Assembly (NCBI GenBank): GCA_031835245.1
Contig: JAVKOQ010000339.1
Span: forward strand, 1 to 55,127
Reading direction: 5' to 3'
Length of the DNA stretch: 55,127 nucleotides
DNA from: Balamuthia mandrillaris
Taxonomy: Eukaryota; Discosea; Longamoebia; Balamuthiidae
Position numbers and translations under genes: made by a program. The notes beneath the pieces are model-generated. The model saw only the letters and a program-made list of their open reading frames with translations. It was not told the DNA's origin and did not search any database. Position 1 is the stretch's first letter, and every line of letters starts with the position of its first letter. Positions 41,084 to 52,318 of the stretch are shown here, one piece after another.

Positions 41084-41995
41084 CTCTTCTTCTCCTTCTC
41101 CTTCTCCTCCTTCCTCTTCTTAAAACATTTTTTGTTCATGAGTTGAGCATTTCAAATGAAAATGTATAGGCTTTTGATGCATTGGACGACAATAAGAGTG
41201 GAAGTTTTGATCGCAAGGTTCGTTTAATCTTTGCCTCTTTGCTACTTCCTTCCATCATTCATTCCTTCTTTACTTACCGTCCTTCTCTTTCTCCCTTATT
41301 TCTGCTTTCGTTATCCAACTATCACCCCAACAACCATGAATAACGCAAAACTCAAAACAAAACAGCAATTAGGAACAGCGTTGGAACAACTGGGTTACAA
41401 GTTCTCGAAGAAACAGGTGCAAGCTCTCTTTGTGATGGCCGATCAGGACGACTCTGGAGAAGTGGAGAAGGCCGAGTTTCAAACGCTTGCTCTCTTCCTT
41501 CAGTATTGTCTCGTGCTCTTCAATTACTACGACAAAGGCAAGTTCTCTCTTTCTTCTCTTTCGCTTTCTCATTCTCGCTTTCTCCCTGTCTCCTTCTTCT
41601 CTCTTTTTTTACTTTTATATTTGGTTAGCTTTTGCTGATTTTTTCCATACAATGAAGATAACAATGGAACAATCGAGTTTGACGAGTTCAGACCTTTGCT
41701 GAGCCAGCTAGAACCCGACTATGATGACATCGACACGGCCAAAATGCTTTTTGATAGCACAGACATGGGTATGTTCTTCTCTTCTCATTTTAAGTGTTTT
41801 CGTTTTGTCCTTCTTATCTTACCTTCCTTCGACACTGATAACCGAAAAGATGGCAACGGAGAACTTGACTTTGCAGAGGTAAACTCACTTACCCGCTTGT
41901 TTTGTTTGTTTGTCTTCCAACCAGTTCTTTTTTTTTTTTTTGGATTACAGGTGGTGAACTTGGTCTTTTTGATCAAATACTCAGAAGACAACTAG
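40428..41995 (+). CDS. Calmodulin-like protein with six EF-hands
   Basis: Exons 40428-40431 (ATGG, four coding nt), 40550-40647, 40736-40891, 41170-41217, 41366-41537, 41658-41768, 41850-41878 and 41951-41995. Calcium loops visible: DTDGTGSFT, DANGNGAVEFSEF, DDNKSGSF, DQDDSGEVEKAEF, DKDNNGTIEFDEF and DMDGNGELDF. All six keep acidic residues at positions 1 and 3 or 5, and most end with the position-12 Glu. About 200 residues. The intron 41538-41657 starts GCAAGT rather than GT: a GC-AG intron needed to make YYDKDNNGTIEF. The four-nt first coding exon is inferred from phase. Family role: calcium sensor. It is divergent from the F-box/ankyrin copy. Confidence 0.85.
40915..41105 (+). repeat. (TTCTTG)n microsatellite in EF-hand intron
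   Basis: About 190 nt of TTCTTG hexamers grading into TTC triplets inside the intron 40892-41169. Open frames of Leu/Phe/Ser here are artefacts. Confidence 0.85.
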
Positions 41996-42035
41996 ACTCT
42001 CTTCTCTCTCGCCCATCTCTCTTCTCTCGCCCATA

Positions 42036-42067
<32 letters not shown>

Positions 42068-42156
42068 TCTCTCTCTTGCTTTTTCGCTCTGCACTGTAAG
42101 CGATCAGTTGAAATGTGGATGAAATTCAGTTATCAAACAAAATGATTATCCTTGCT

Positions 42157-42366
42157 TTACTCTTTTTTTTGTTCATCTTCTTCTTCTTCTATGCTTTGTT
42201 TAAGCTGATCGAAACAGAAAGGGCATCGATATGAGACGACTTGCTCCATCGAGCTCCTTCCACTGTTGGCACCGAGCGCTGTGCACCAGGGCAACAGCCA
42301 TTCATCAGCATCACCATCCATCGAGGTTACTATCCTCAACATGCAGTGGCTCGCTGTTGCTCCCAT
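42157..42366 (-). CDS. Possible small protein with a CPFC motif, 69 residues
   Basis: ATG at 42364-42366 (MGATASHCMLRIVTSMDGD) opens a single frame ending YRCPFCFDQLKQSIEEEEDE plus a Lys tail. One CxxC pair suggests a half-site for zinc. It would be divergent from SDR copy B, 130 nt away. Amino-acid composition is protein-like, unlike the surrounding simple sequence, but there is no family match and it may be a chance frame. Confidence 0.38.
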   Translation of the reverse strand: MGATASHCMLRIVTSMDGDADEWLLPWCTALGANSGRSSMEQVVSYRCPFCFDQLKQSIEEEEDEQKKE

Positions 42367-42496
42367 GTTCTTCTTCGTGTTCAAGAAGGGTCTTCAGCTC
42401 CCAACGTAGCAAAGGTATTTCTTTTTCTTTTTTATTTTTATTTTAACTTTTTTGTATTTATTTTTGTCTATGTGATAAGATGAAGAAGGCGAAACC

Positions 42497-42896
42497 ATGA
42501 GGGAAAAGCCACGCGAGTTTGCAAGGCAAACTCAGCCGAAGCCTGGCCTGGAAGCCAACATGCAACCAAGACCCCACTCAACCTTTCTGACCTATCAAGG
42601 AGCCAACAAGCTTAAGGATAAGGTCTGCTGTCACAAAAAAACAAACCCAACAAAAAACAAACACAAAGCACTAAACACAAACAATGCCAAGGGGTGTTCT
42701 TCTTTTATATATACTTTTTGTTCCTTTTCGTTCTGTTTAACTTTAGCCGTTTCGTATTCTCTTCTCTTTAAGGCTGCGTTGGTGACAGGTGGAGATAGCG
42801 GCATTGGACGAGCTGTTTGTGTTTTGTTCGCACGTGAAGGAGCTGATGTGGTTATTTCATACTTGGTAATAACCTCTCTCTCTGCTCTCTCTCCTG

Positions 42897-42932
<36 letters not shown>

Positions 42933-43713
42933 CTGCTCTCTCTCTCTCTCCTTGCTTGTTTTATTTTTGTAGATAACGTGTTCTACTTTGATTGTTGTAG
43001 GAAGAAGAGGAACAAGACGCGAAGGAGACCAAAGAGTTGGTTGAGAAAGAGGGCAGGAAGGCCGTTCTCTGCCCAGGAGACATCTCCGTGAAGCAAACCT
43101 GCTTCGACTTGGTGGATAACAGTATGTTATTCGCTTCTTTGCGATTTGGTTCTACATAAAACCACAACAGACTAAAACTCACAACAACGCAGCAATTAAG
43201 GGCTTTGGCAAGTTAGATGTACTGGTAAACAACGCAGCCGTTCATTGGATGACCAAACGACTGGAGGACATCAGCGAAGCCCAATTAGACAAAACCTTCC
43301 GCACCAACATCTTTTCCATGTTCTTCCTAACACAGGCCGCCTTGAAGCACATGAAAGAGGGCAGTTGCATCATCAACACGAGCTCCGTTAACGCCTTCAA
43401 AGGACACCCCGTGCTCATCGACTATACAGCCACCAAGGGAGCCGTTCAAGGCTTTACGAGAAGCATGGCTCAGAACCTAGCTGAAAGAGGCATTCGCGTG
43501 AACGCCGTTGCGCCAGGACCCATTTGGACGCCGCTCATCGTTTCGACCTTTCCAGAGGAGTCGGTGAGTAAGTTTGGACAAAAGACGTTGTTGGGAAGGG
43601 CGGGACAGCCAGAGGAGGTGGCCCCGAGCTACGTGTTCCTGGCCTCGGCGGATGCTTCGTACATGACCGGACAGACGTTGCATCCCAATGGAGGATATAT
43701 CGTCAATGCCTAA
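42497..43713 (+). CDS. Short-chain dehydrogenase/reductase, copy B
   Basis: Paralogue of 5998-7115. Exons 42497-42622, 42773-42865, 43001-43121 and 43193-43713; start [29 protein letters not shown], the catalytic Ser and YTATK are all intact, with the same GGYIVNA end as copy A. The introns after SYL and after LVDN match those of copy A in position and phase, so the duplication followed intron gain; the intron after KLKDK is specific to B. The last about 120 nt of the two genes are about 95% identical, much more than the central part, which suggests gene conversion. About 287 residues; cytosolic oxidoreductase of unknown substrate. Confidence 0.9.
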
Positions 43714-43880
43714 CAGGAGAAGAGAATAGCAGAAGAAAGGGGAGAAAAGGAGAGAAAGACCAGAAACGAGAAAAGAGCAAGCAACAAGAACGTCAAAAAA
43801 AAAAAAAACAACAAAAGACAACGAACGTTGTTGTTTCGAACGAAAAAGTAAACTTAGAATCAACTCACAAAAAGAAGATC

Positions 43881-43952
43881 GCCAGGCGTGGGGCTCGAAC
43901 CCACGACCACAAGATTAAGAGTCTTGCGCTCTACCGACTGAGCTAGCCCGGC
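43881..43952 (-). tRNA. tRNA-Lys (anticodon CUU)
   Basis: Full cloverleaf on the minus strand, 72 nt. The acceptor stem GCCGGGC pairs with GCCTGGC (one G-T wobble). The D arm is TAGCTCAGTCGGTAGAGC; anticodon stem CAAGA/TCTTG encloses the loop CTCTTAA, giving CUU at 34-36; the T arm is GTGGG-TTCGAGC-CCCAC. There is no intron. Internal A and B boxes are intact. Confidence 0.95.
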
Positions 43953-44029
43953 TCTTGCCTCCTGCTAGCTGAAGGTTGGTTCCACCAACGGAGCTCGAGC
44001 CCTGTGCCCTCTCTGTGCTTTTTGGTGGT

Positions 44030-44264
44030 TTGAGGGTGAGTACGGAGTTGTTGTGTTGTGCGCGTTTTTCTGAAGTTAGCCGGACGTAGTTGGCGTTCGG
44101 CTCAACTTGTTCAAGCTGCCATCGCCGTGGTTGATAAGAGTATGTATGTCCTCTCGCATGTGTTTTTATTTTGTTTCCTGAAACGAGTCTGCTATCTTTG
44201 TCCAAAAGGAGCGACGCCAGAGATCCCGGAGGACATCCCGGAGGTGCTGAAAGGTTATACATAA
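44030..44264 (+). other. Possible small spliced gene, start not found
   Basis: A consensus donor (AGGGTGAGTACG, about 44034) is followed by an exon reading LAGRSWRSAQLVQAAIAVVD, a GTATGT donor (about 44140), an acceptor near 44208, and an exon ending ATPEIPEDIPEVLKGYT before a stop at 44262-44264. The phases fit. No ATG upstream is evident, and the first exon would have to lie near or beyond the tRNA. The composition resembles a short mitochondrial-type protein, but this is weak. Confidence 0.3.
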
Positions 44265-44285
44265 CTTTTTTTTTGAGGATTTTCC

Positions 44286-45850
44286 TCAAAGCTTGGTACA
44301 AGGCAACAGGTCTTCGTTGTGCCGAAAGTAATACTCTCGCCAAAACTGCAGCCGCCTCATGTCCGAGCAGTTGTGAAAGTCGGGCAACACTCCCATTCCT
44401 CTCTTCGTTCGGTTCAGCTGTTGTTTGTGTTGTTGCTTCGCCATAAAGTATTTTGCGTTGAGGTACTTGTGGGTGTTCTTGGGGAGGTTGGCCTGTGACC
44501 AGAACGAAAAGGTTCGTTCCCGAAGGTTGGCCTCCACTCTCTCTTTCTCGCTGTTGCAAAGGAAAGTGCCGTAGAGTCCCGAATAGATGTTGTTGCTGAG
44601 AGCGATGAGCAGTTGTTCTGCACTCAAAGTGCCGAGGGTATTGTTGCGTTAGCTGCCATACGCACTCTATCCACTGATGAAAGATAGGAACTCTCGTTTT
44701 CCTTGTGGTTGCCTAACTTGGCGTTGTAATGACCGCATCGGTCAGCAAACTTTGGGCCAAAACTCAACCATTCCTTTTCGATAAGCACTTGAAAGCCTTT
44801 CACGGTGCGATAGTAGCCATCCAACATGAGCTGTGCCAAGGCTGACACCCAGCCATCGCTATTGTTATGTTTATGTGGTGCTTTTAGTGTTAGAAAGCAA
44901 CAGAAGAAAAAGACAAGAGGTAAAAGAAGGAATAAGAACAGAGCAAGAGCATTCTTCGACGGCGTGCACGACTTTAACGGCACCCCTCAACACAGACTTC
45001 AGATGCCACATCCACGAATTGACTGCATAGTTCCAATCGTTATCGTTCTCTTTGTTCTGCAAAAAAGAAGAATCTGACGAACTAAAAGAAGACTCCGAAG
45101 CGGCAAATGCATGTTCTTCTTTGTTCGAGCTACCGTTGGAAGAAGAACCGTTCGAAGAGAACGAAGAGGAAGACGATGAAGACGGAGAAGTGTTCATTAA
45201 AGACGGATAACATTGCAGCAAAATGCGTCTCTGGCTCTCTCTCATGACGTGAATGTTGTCGATGTTGAGGAACTCGAATTTGGTGTCCTTGTATACGGCT
45301 TCTCTCTCGTAGCCCGCTCCTTTAGCCATGGCGTTGGCTTTCGACCGAGCGTCCATCAGGTACAGCGTCTCGGAGGTAGGATTGGCGCGAAGGATGTTGG
45401 CAATGAGAAGCTCGTCGGCGTGGCCTCGTTGATGAGAGAGGCTCACTCGAGGCTGGCTGCATCTGTTTTTGATAATGAGGAAGAAGAAAACCAACAAGAG
45501 GATTTATGAACAACAAAAAAACAAAGCGAAAAGATAAGGAGAGGAGACGCAGATTAAAAACCTTGTAATGACAGCATTGCAAGTGGGGTGCTTCCTACAA
45601 CAAACAGGAATCCTGCCTTTGGTCCTAAACTCCTTAACGCTGGGCAACAGCTCGGGAGGAAAACATTTCGGCAGGCAAAGCACCTGTGGGTACGTGGGGC
45701 AGAGCCCAAACGTGCTGTTCACATCAGAGAGAAGCACCCAAACGATCATACTCCGCAACTGCATCATAAACTTTCCATCCGTCATCACCATCTCGTTGTT
45801 CTTCGTTGTTTGTTGTTTTTTGTTTATTGTTGTCAAGTGAAGAGGGCGGA
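44286..45850 (-). pseudogene. Decayed myotubularin-family phosphatase
   Basis: Clear homology to myotubularin along about 500 codons: [117 protein letters not shown] and YGTFLCNSEKERV. These pieces lie in different frames at four or more places with no room for introns between them. The catalytic loop HCSDGWDRT is reduced to SDGW followed directly by VSALAQ, losing the Cys and Arg of Cx5R. The GRAM/PH part is not recognisable upstream. It was either a dead phosphatase that later decayed, or an assembly with indels. Introns (for example near 45500 and 44870) are still visible. Confidence 0.72.
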
Positions 45851-45878
45851 AGAGGAGACTTGAAGTGAGTTGGGACAA

Positions 45879-46696
45879 ATGAAGAAGCAGAAGTCGAAGC
45901 CGAAGAAAGGGGAGGTTTGGCAGGAAGAGGAGGAGGTAAGGGACGAGATTTTGAAAAGGAAAAAGTAGGAGCAGGAGAAGGGGAAAGATGTTAGTAGTAG
46001 GATCATTCTTGTTGCTATTGTTGTTGTTTTGACGAGGAGGACGAGGAGATGGTGGTAGTGGTTTACGAGATGATGCAGAAGAAGATGATGAAGATCATTT
46101 CTAACCGATTGGAGGTAAAAGCCGGTTTTCCACCTACGTTTGCCGGATCAGATAAAGAGCCATCGTTGCTTATGTTATTCGAAGGTGAAGAAAATGGTGA
46201 TGAATGTTCATTCTCGGGAGGGTTGTAAGCAAATGCGATAATGTATTGTATTAGAAGATCATTTCTAACCGATCATCAATCAAACACAGATTGTTCAATG
46301 GGATATCAAAACACGACAACGAATTCTCCGTCGGGGAAATAGAGTGTCGACAAATTTGCCATAAATGGAAGGAAATTTCCGGTATTGGTGAATTTCAATT
46401 TCACGTTTCCTTTTTTTTATTTCTAATTTTTTTGGTGGTTATTTTTTATTCCTTTTCTTTCTTGTCATCATCACAAAAAAATCAAAACCAAAAAATACAA
46501 TTGAAGCAGAAAAAAACATAACACAACAAGTTTGTAATATTTCGTACATCGTCCAAACCAACCTACCTACCTTACTACGTGTGCTTGCGTGCACAGCAAT
46601 CCTTTTCTTTTTCTTTGTTTTTTCGCGATCTCCAAAAAGATTTTATTTTATTTTTATTTATCTTTTTGCGTTTCTGTCTTTCTCTCTCTATTCGTT
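45879..46696. other. Spacer with a 20-nt direct repeat
   Basis: About 820 nt without a supportable gene. The left part may contain the ruined N-terminal exons of the myotubularin relic. A frame at 46291-46400 (MFNGISKHDNEFSVGEIECR) matches nothing I know. Confidence 0.4.
46090..46273. repeat. Direct repeat GAAGATCATTTCTAACCGAT, two copies
   Basis: Exact 20-nt copies at 46090-46109 and 46254-46273, 164 nt apart, in otherwise unique sequence. This could mark a small duplication or the ends of a lost insertion; nothing between them looks like an element. Confidence 0.6.
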
Positions 46697-47191
46697 ATGT
46701 GGAGAACCAACGAAGCCGCTCTAAGAACAAAGTTTTGCGCCGTTGGGAGAGCTTCTCTGTTAGGAGCGAGCAGCCTCTCCTCTTTGGCTTCTTCTTCTTC
46801 TTCGTTGGCTGCTGCAGGTTCGGGGCGCCTCCCCTTTGCCTTCGCCTCCGCTTCCTCTCGCACCCCAACCGCCGCAACGCAGGGGAGCTCCGCGGGAAGG
46901 CTCCGCGGCTACTCATCCTCAACTCTGCGTTCCCCACCTCCTCCTCTTGCTTCTTCTTCTTCTGCTTCTTCCTCTCCTCCTCCTGCTTCATCGCCATCAT
47001 CATCCGCCTCTGTTCCTTTGGCCCCTCCTTTGCTTTGTCACGAGAAAGGAGCGGCAGAGCCGGTGGACCCGGTGAGAAGGCAGCTCGTGCGCACGATTTA
47101 TTTTGCGGTGCAGCGCATCAACAGAAACTTTGAGAAGGCGTTCCCGCTTTCAAGACTGCCTTTCTCCCAAGTCCAATGTTTGCTTGGTATA

Positions 47192-47255
<64 letters not shown>

Positions 47256-48557
47256 TTGCCGCTTTCTTCTTTCGGTCTCTCACAAGTTTTTTTTGTTGAT
47301 GGTACAGCTGAACACAAAGCAAGAATAGAGCAAGCAACCGATGAACCGGAGCACCCAGCGATCGCTCTTGACTGGAACCTCTCGCCATGCTTCTCTTTCA
47401 CCGAGCAAACCAGACAACGGTTCCAGCAACACAAAAACGAAACCGACGCATCGGTTTGTTCTCCCTTTTTAAACGAGTTTTCTCAGGTTATGCTTCTTCT
47501 AAAAGTCATATCAACAGCTGATAGAAAAACAATTGGATAACGGATTCCGTCTGCTTCGTGTTATGAACGACGTTTACGACAAGTTCAAACCGTGGATGCG
47601 CATCCTCGGCGGGCTCAACTCACGCACTGATATCGACCAGACGGTCAACATTGAGGACATGGCGATGACCATTGCCACTCTGAGAGAACGTTCCATCGAT
47701 CGCTCTCGAGTTCATCGTCAGTTGGATGAAATCGCTGAACGGGTGAAAGAACGACTGGAACAGCAGACGCATGACTTGCGTGCTTATTCCTCTGTTTCAT
47801 CCTTGGAGCAGGAAGAAGGGTTGAGCGAGCGAGAGAGCAAAATGGAGGATGCGGCGAAGAAGTTGATCATGTTGAATGAAGTCATGTTCAAGGAGCTGGG
47901 GTTCGTTGGAGCTGGTGGCGATGTTTATTACCGCCCTGAGAACAACTTTATTGATGCTGTACACCAACCCTTCCTGCTCTTCTGCGTCCTTTCTCTTTAT
48001 TTTGTATCTCTTAAACGTTTGGTTGACTTTTACACGGTAACACAGGTGCTAGAACTAAAGCAAGGCATTCCCATTTCTTTAAGCGTGATCTACATGGCGG
48101 TTGGACGGCGGCTAGGACTCAATCTCAACGGCATCAATGCGCCATTCCACTTTTTGTTGTACAGCGAAGATACAGGGTTGTACGTGGACGCTTACAACGG
48201 CGGCGCCCTTCTAACTCCCCAGAAATGTGCTGCTTTCCTCAAGTCTCATGCCAAAGTCAAGTAAGTCCTTTTTTCGCCTGAGCCTCGCTCTCTTTTCTTC
48301 AAACTAACGAGTCGAATCGCTGTAGTGTAAATCCAGATAATATAGCGTCCCTCTCGGTGGGAAGTTTAGACATTTGCCAGAGGATGTTGACCAACTTGCA
48401 AGCCATCAGCGTAAAGAAGAACGGTTACGATTCAGAAGAGACACGGTACTGGAGGGAACATCATCGCGTGGTATCTCGGTGGTGGCCCATTCTTGAAGCT
48501 CCTGACCTCCTTTTGAAGAAGGACGGGGAAGAACAAAGTGCAGATTCTTCTTCTTAA
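46697..48557 (+). CDS. SirB1/transglutaminase-like protein with probable mitochondrial leader
   Basis: Exons 46697-47186, 47308-47453, 47518-47958, 48046-48260 and 48326-48557; all junctions fit. The first about 110 residues (MWRTNEAALRTKFCAVGRAS then Ser/Ala/Pro-rich, few acids) look like a mitochondrial presequence plus linker. The core follows the Transglut_core2/SirB1 family (also in FBXO21): KLIMLNEVMFKELGFVG, YYRPENNFIDAV|LELKQGIPISLSVIYMAVGR, LNGINAPFHFLLY and YVDAYNGGALLT. The usual catalytic Cys of transglutaminases is not evident; the family's activity is unproven. C-terminal helices end with SRWWPILEAP. Intron 1 is a CT microsatellite. Confidence 0.82.
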
Positions 48558-48650
48558 GACTAACCACAAAACACAATACAGAAACAATTTTGTACATTAA
48601 CTATTGAGCTTCTTTCGTCCTTCATTTCTCTTTCTGCCTTCCATCATGCA

Positions 48651-51349
48651 TTACAGGTTCCAAACGTCAAGAGGAATCACCAAATCTTTGGATGCAATCC
48701 ATCTACTATCCCGATAGACCGCCTTTCCTCTTCTTCCTTCTTGTTCTCCATTTTCTGCGTCTTCCTCTTCCATTACATCAGCGCATCCCATCAACCCTAA
48801 CATAAAACGAAACTCCTGCTCCAAGCGTTGAACCTCCGTCTGCAGCAATGTCAACTGCAGCCTCGACTCCGCCATCGTCTTTGGCCTCTTTGCCTTCCCC
48901 ACCAAATACAACGTCCCTCTTCTTCTATACTCCGACAACGATGATGAAGAAGAAGCAGAAGAGGGCGATTTTGAAGAAGATGAAGAGGTAGATGAAATAA
49001 ACGAAGAACAAGAAGACGATGACGAAGGCGAAGATAGTGAAGAAACAGAAGAAGAAGCTCTTTGTTCATTGGATTGAATGAGGCGTTCCAGGTCATCCTT
49101 GCAGCGCTCCACCTTGGCGCCGGGGTTCATCGGACCCTTTCTCTGCTCCCTCTTCTCCCTCGCCACCAACTCCACCGGCAGCTCGTTGAGCAGCTGGGAG
49201 AGATAGTACGGGGCCAGCACCACCCAAGGCGATGGGGAGAGGTGGGTCAGCACCCCTATGCAGCTGAGGAAGTAGAGGCCTGGGTGGGTGTGGGCAACGT
49301 CCCAACGCTCCCGGCAGGCGTTGGAGAGGAAGCTCCGCAGATGCATTACGGGAGGATGGTAGGCGAATGCTTTGGAGGCTGCATAAATCTATTTGTTGTT
49401 GTCGTTGTTGAGAAGATAAGTGGTTGAATGTTTTAAACAATGACATAAAAGCAAATAAAGATAATAAGAGGAAGAAGAAGAAGAAGAAAAAAGAAAAGGT
49501 GAAATTGAACATGAAATTGACCACAAAAAAAAAATGAACACAAACCTCCATGTGAAGATATCCGGTGGGGATGTCCAGATGGAACCATGGATAACGATCG
49601 GCCAGCCACAACATGTTCAGCCGCAACTTTGCCACGGAGTTCTTCGTCACCGAGAGATCCATCGTTCTCACTCTCTGCATCACTTTTCTCAACAATTTCG
49701 TTCCAACCACCGCTGCTTTCCCCTTCTCCTTTTCTTCTCCTTCATCTTCTCCGGTTCCATCCTTTTCTTCTTCATCCAATGCCTTGGTTGAGGGAGGAAC
49801 AAACGTAGAGACGATAGCAATGTGTCTTAACTTGGGGTGGTACTTGCTTTGCATCATTTTCATCTTCATCCAAACTTCTTTCCTTGTGTCGGCGGGGATG
49901 TCTGGCAGATCGTCGTGAGTATCGACCAGCATGACGGGCAGCAATGCTTGCGGCAGACGCTGCTCAATGGTGCGCAGCCAGTGGTCCAACTTGGGGAGCT
50001 CTTTCTCAGCATGCGCTATGTTGAAGACAAGAACATACATGGACCAGGGTGTTATCACGAACTCAGTTGATAATTTGTCCTTTTTGGTGTTTTCAAAGAG
50101 GAGCAGTATAAGAACGGGTCAAAGAGAAGAGAAGAGAAGAGAAGAGAAAAGAGATGACGTTTATGCTGAAACAAAGAACAGACGAGATGGACAACACAGT
50201 ACTGCAGAAGAGAAAGGCAGCGTACCGCGTTGCATTCGTAGACGCAAATGGTGATAGGAACGTCTCCCTGCCCGCGCTCCACCTCGTACCAGGTCCTGTG
50301 AATGCCATAAGTGGGTTTCTGGTAGTCATCGCCGGGGTTGATCCTCTTTTCCTCGCTGAATAGAAGGTTTATAAGGGAGCTCTTTCCGGATTGTCTTGGG
50401 CCTATCACCACCAGCTTGAAACGGGGTCTCTTTCTTGAACCCTTAAATACTCTGGAGAAAATTTGAACGTATGAATAAAAACAAATGAAGATACCACAGA
50501 GAACAGAACGTACTCTCTTAACCAACAAGCACCAGACCGCCATTTCCATCTGAAGGATGGTTCATGATGTCCAATGGTAGGGCAGTGTACCTGCCATCCA
50601 AACGCAGTTCATCTTTGGTAGTTTCAAGGTGGCCTTGGTGATGTCCCCACATGTCGGTCACCGATATATCTCCTGAATCAGAAAGGATTCTGGCTTTGGC
50701 AATTGGAGCGTTGCCTTTTAGCTTCAGAACGGCGAGTTGCTTCATTTGAGGGCTGCCTATGCTTTTGGGCAGATAGTCTATTGTTTCCATTGGGAGAATG
50801 TGGGATAAGAAAGAAGCAAAGCGATGACAAAAGAATAAAAGCAAAATGCTGATCAAGACAATAAACTTTACCGATCATGTTGTAACGCAAGTCTAGGAGT
50901 TGAAGGTTAGTCAACTGTGAGATCTGCTCCGGCACGACAGATATGTGGTTGTGAGCGAAGCGAAGCTCTCGAAGATTGGACAGCTGACCGATGGAAGGTG
51001 GAAGCAGTTTGATGAGGTTGTAGTTAAGGTTAAGGACCGTCATGTTGGCGCAGAGCGGTTGAAATAACAGCTGTTTCATGACCATGGATAGCGTTCTGTT
51101 TCGCAGTTCTACACGATGATAACGTCCTCTGAGAACCTGTTGTGTAAGGAAGAAAGGGTGTAAGAAAAGTACTATAGTTAGAAGGGACGTAAAGGCAAAA
51201 ACAACTAAAAGTGGAACAAACCCTGCGCAGCTCCATATTCTCTTGACAAAGTCGGTTTATCTCAGTGGCATACTTTCTATAGGCCTTATCGTTTTCTCTG
51301 TCATCTATAACAGATTGTTGGTTCTTTGGAAGACAGAGAACGTACCTCG

Positions 51350-51396
<47 letters not shown>

Positions 51397-51899
51397 GAAA
51401 GGGAGATTAGGAGAGACGAACCAAGAAAAATTTGTTCTAAGTCGAAGTTCTCCCGAAGCACCTTGCACATGTCTTTCAAAGTAGCGGCCTCCACGTCTGT
51501 GTTCCTCAAATTCAATCCTTTCAAAGGGACCATTCCTTTGCCTCCTCGAAGAATGTTTAAGAACTCCACTTTTGCCTTCTTGTTCTCATCCTCAAAGAGT
51601 AAAATGTTCCCGCTCAAGTCTATCCCAACTTCTGCCTCTTGGTCTTCCTTTCTTCGATCTTCCTTGTAGCAATCGTTCAAAGCGGAATGTATGGTTTGAA
51701 AGAGTTTGGCGAGAGCTTCGTCGCTCTGTATCCCAGCAGCTCGTATCTTCGTGGCAGAGAACACCCACCAAACTAAAGACAAGAGCCCTCCTTCAATTTC
51801 AAGTTCTCCGTGGGAACAAATCTTCCTCTTTCTTTGGGCCTCAGCAACGATGGCCAATGTCGCTTGTTTGATTTTGTCCTTTGACCCAAGGTGCATCAT
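48651..51899 (-). CDS. Roco-family LRR-Roc-COR GTPase, no kinase domain
   Basis: Exons (minus): 51899-51423 (last base close to 51422), 51304-51222, 51136-50872, 50777-50523, 50449-50226, 50061-49546 and 49388-48651; about 850 residues. N-terminal helical part, then LRRs (LNLNYNLIKLLPPSIGQLSN, LRELRFAHNHISVVPEQISQ). The Roc GTPase has P-loop GPRQSGKSSL, SMYVLVFNIAHAEKEL and a G4-like THDD. The COR region has IYAASKAFAYHPPVMHLRSF, YFLSCIGVLTHL and VVLAPYYLSQLLNELPVEL. A Ser-run linker and a short C-terminus follow; no kinase or WD40 follows COR. Family knowledge: Roco proteins (LRRK2 relatives) are GTPases controlling cytoskeleton and chemotaxis in amoebae. The frame upstream of ATG 51899 is Arg/Glu simple sequence, probably untranslated. 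Confidence 0.85.
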
Positions 51900-52143
51900 C
51901 TTGTGTCTCCTCCCTCTCCTTCCCTCTCTCAATTTGCCTTCTCTCTGCTTGTCGTCGTCTTCGTCTCCTTCTTCTTCTTCTCCTTCTTCTTGTTCTTGTT
52001 CTTGTTCTCTTCTTCTTCTTCTCCTCCTTCTCCTTCTCCTTATTCTTCTTCTTCTTTGGTGGGTCGTTATTTGCTGAAGAGGCACTTTTTTTTTTTGATT
52101 GGAACAAAAAATATGCACAAAAAAATCAGTTGTTGCGCATCAG

Positions 52144-52212
52144 GATTCGAACCGGAGGAAGGGAGATGCCAAACCACCTAAAAAAATAAACGTCACTGGC
52201 AAGATTCGAACC
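52144..52212 (-). repeat. Two tRNA B-box-like elements
   Basis: GATTCGAACCGGAG appears at 52144 and again at 52203, 59 nt apart. On the minus strand each reads GGTTCGAATC, the consensus of an RNA polymerase III B box. Neither is flanked by pairing arms of a tRNA. The spacer 51900-52318 has no gene otherwise. Confidence 0.5.
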
Positions 52213-52318
52213 GGAGCTAGTTTGCCACGTGGGAGTGGAGAGGACCCTCTGCAACAACAACAGAAGACCTTTGTCGGTGGAACCTATGCTTGGAAGGATG
52301 AATGTCGATTCTTTTCGG

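Noticed and set aside
51900-52118. N-terminal Arg/Glu-rich extension of the Roco protein
   Set aside because: The frame is open but has no ATG and is made of CTT/CTC repeats; probably leader sequence.
52140-52220. A tRNA gene at the GGTTCGAATC boxes
   Set aside because: No acceptor, D or anticodon stems can be folded around either box.
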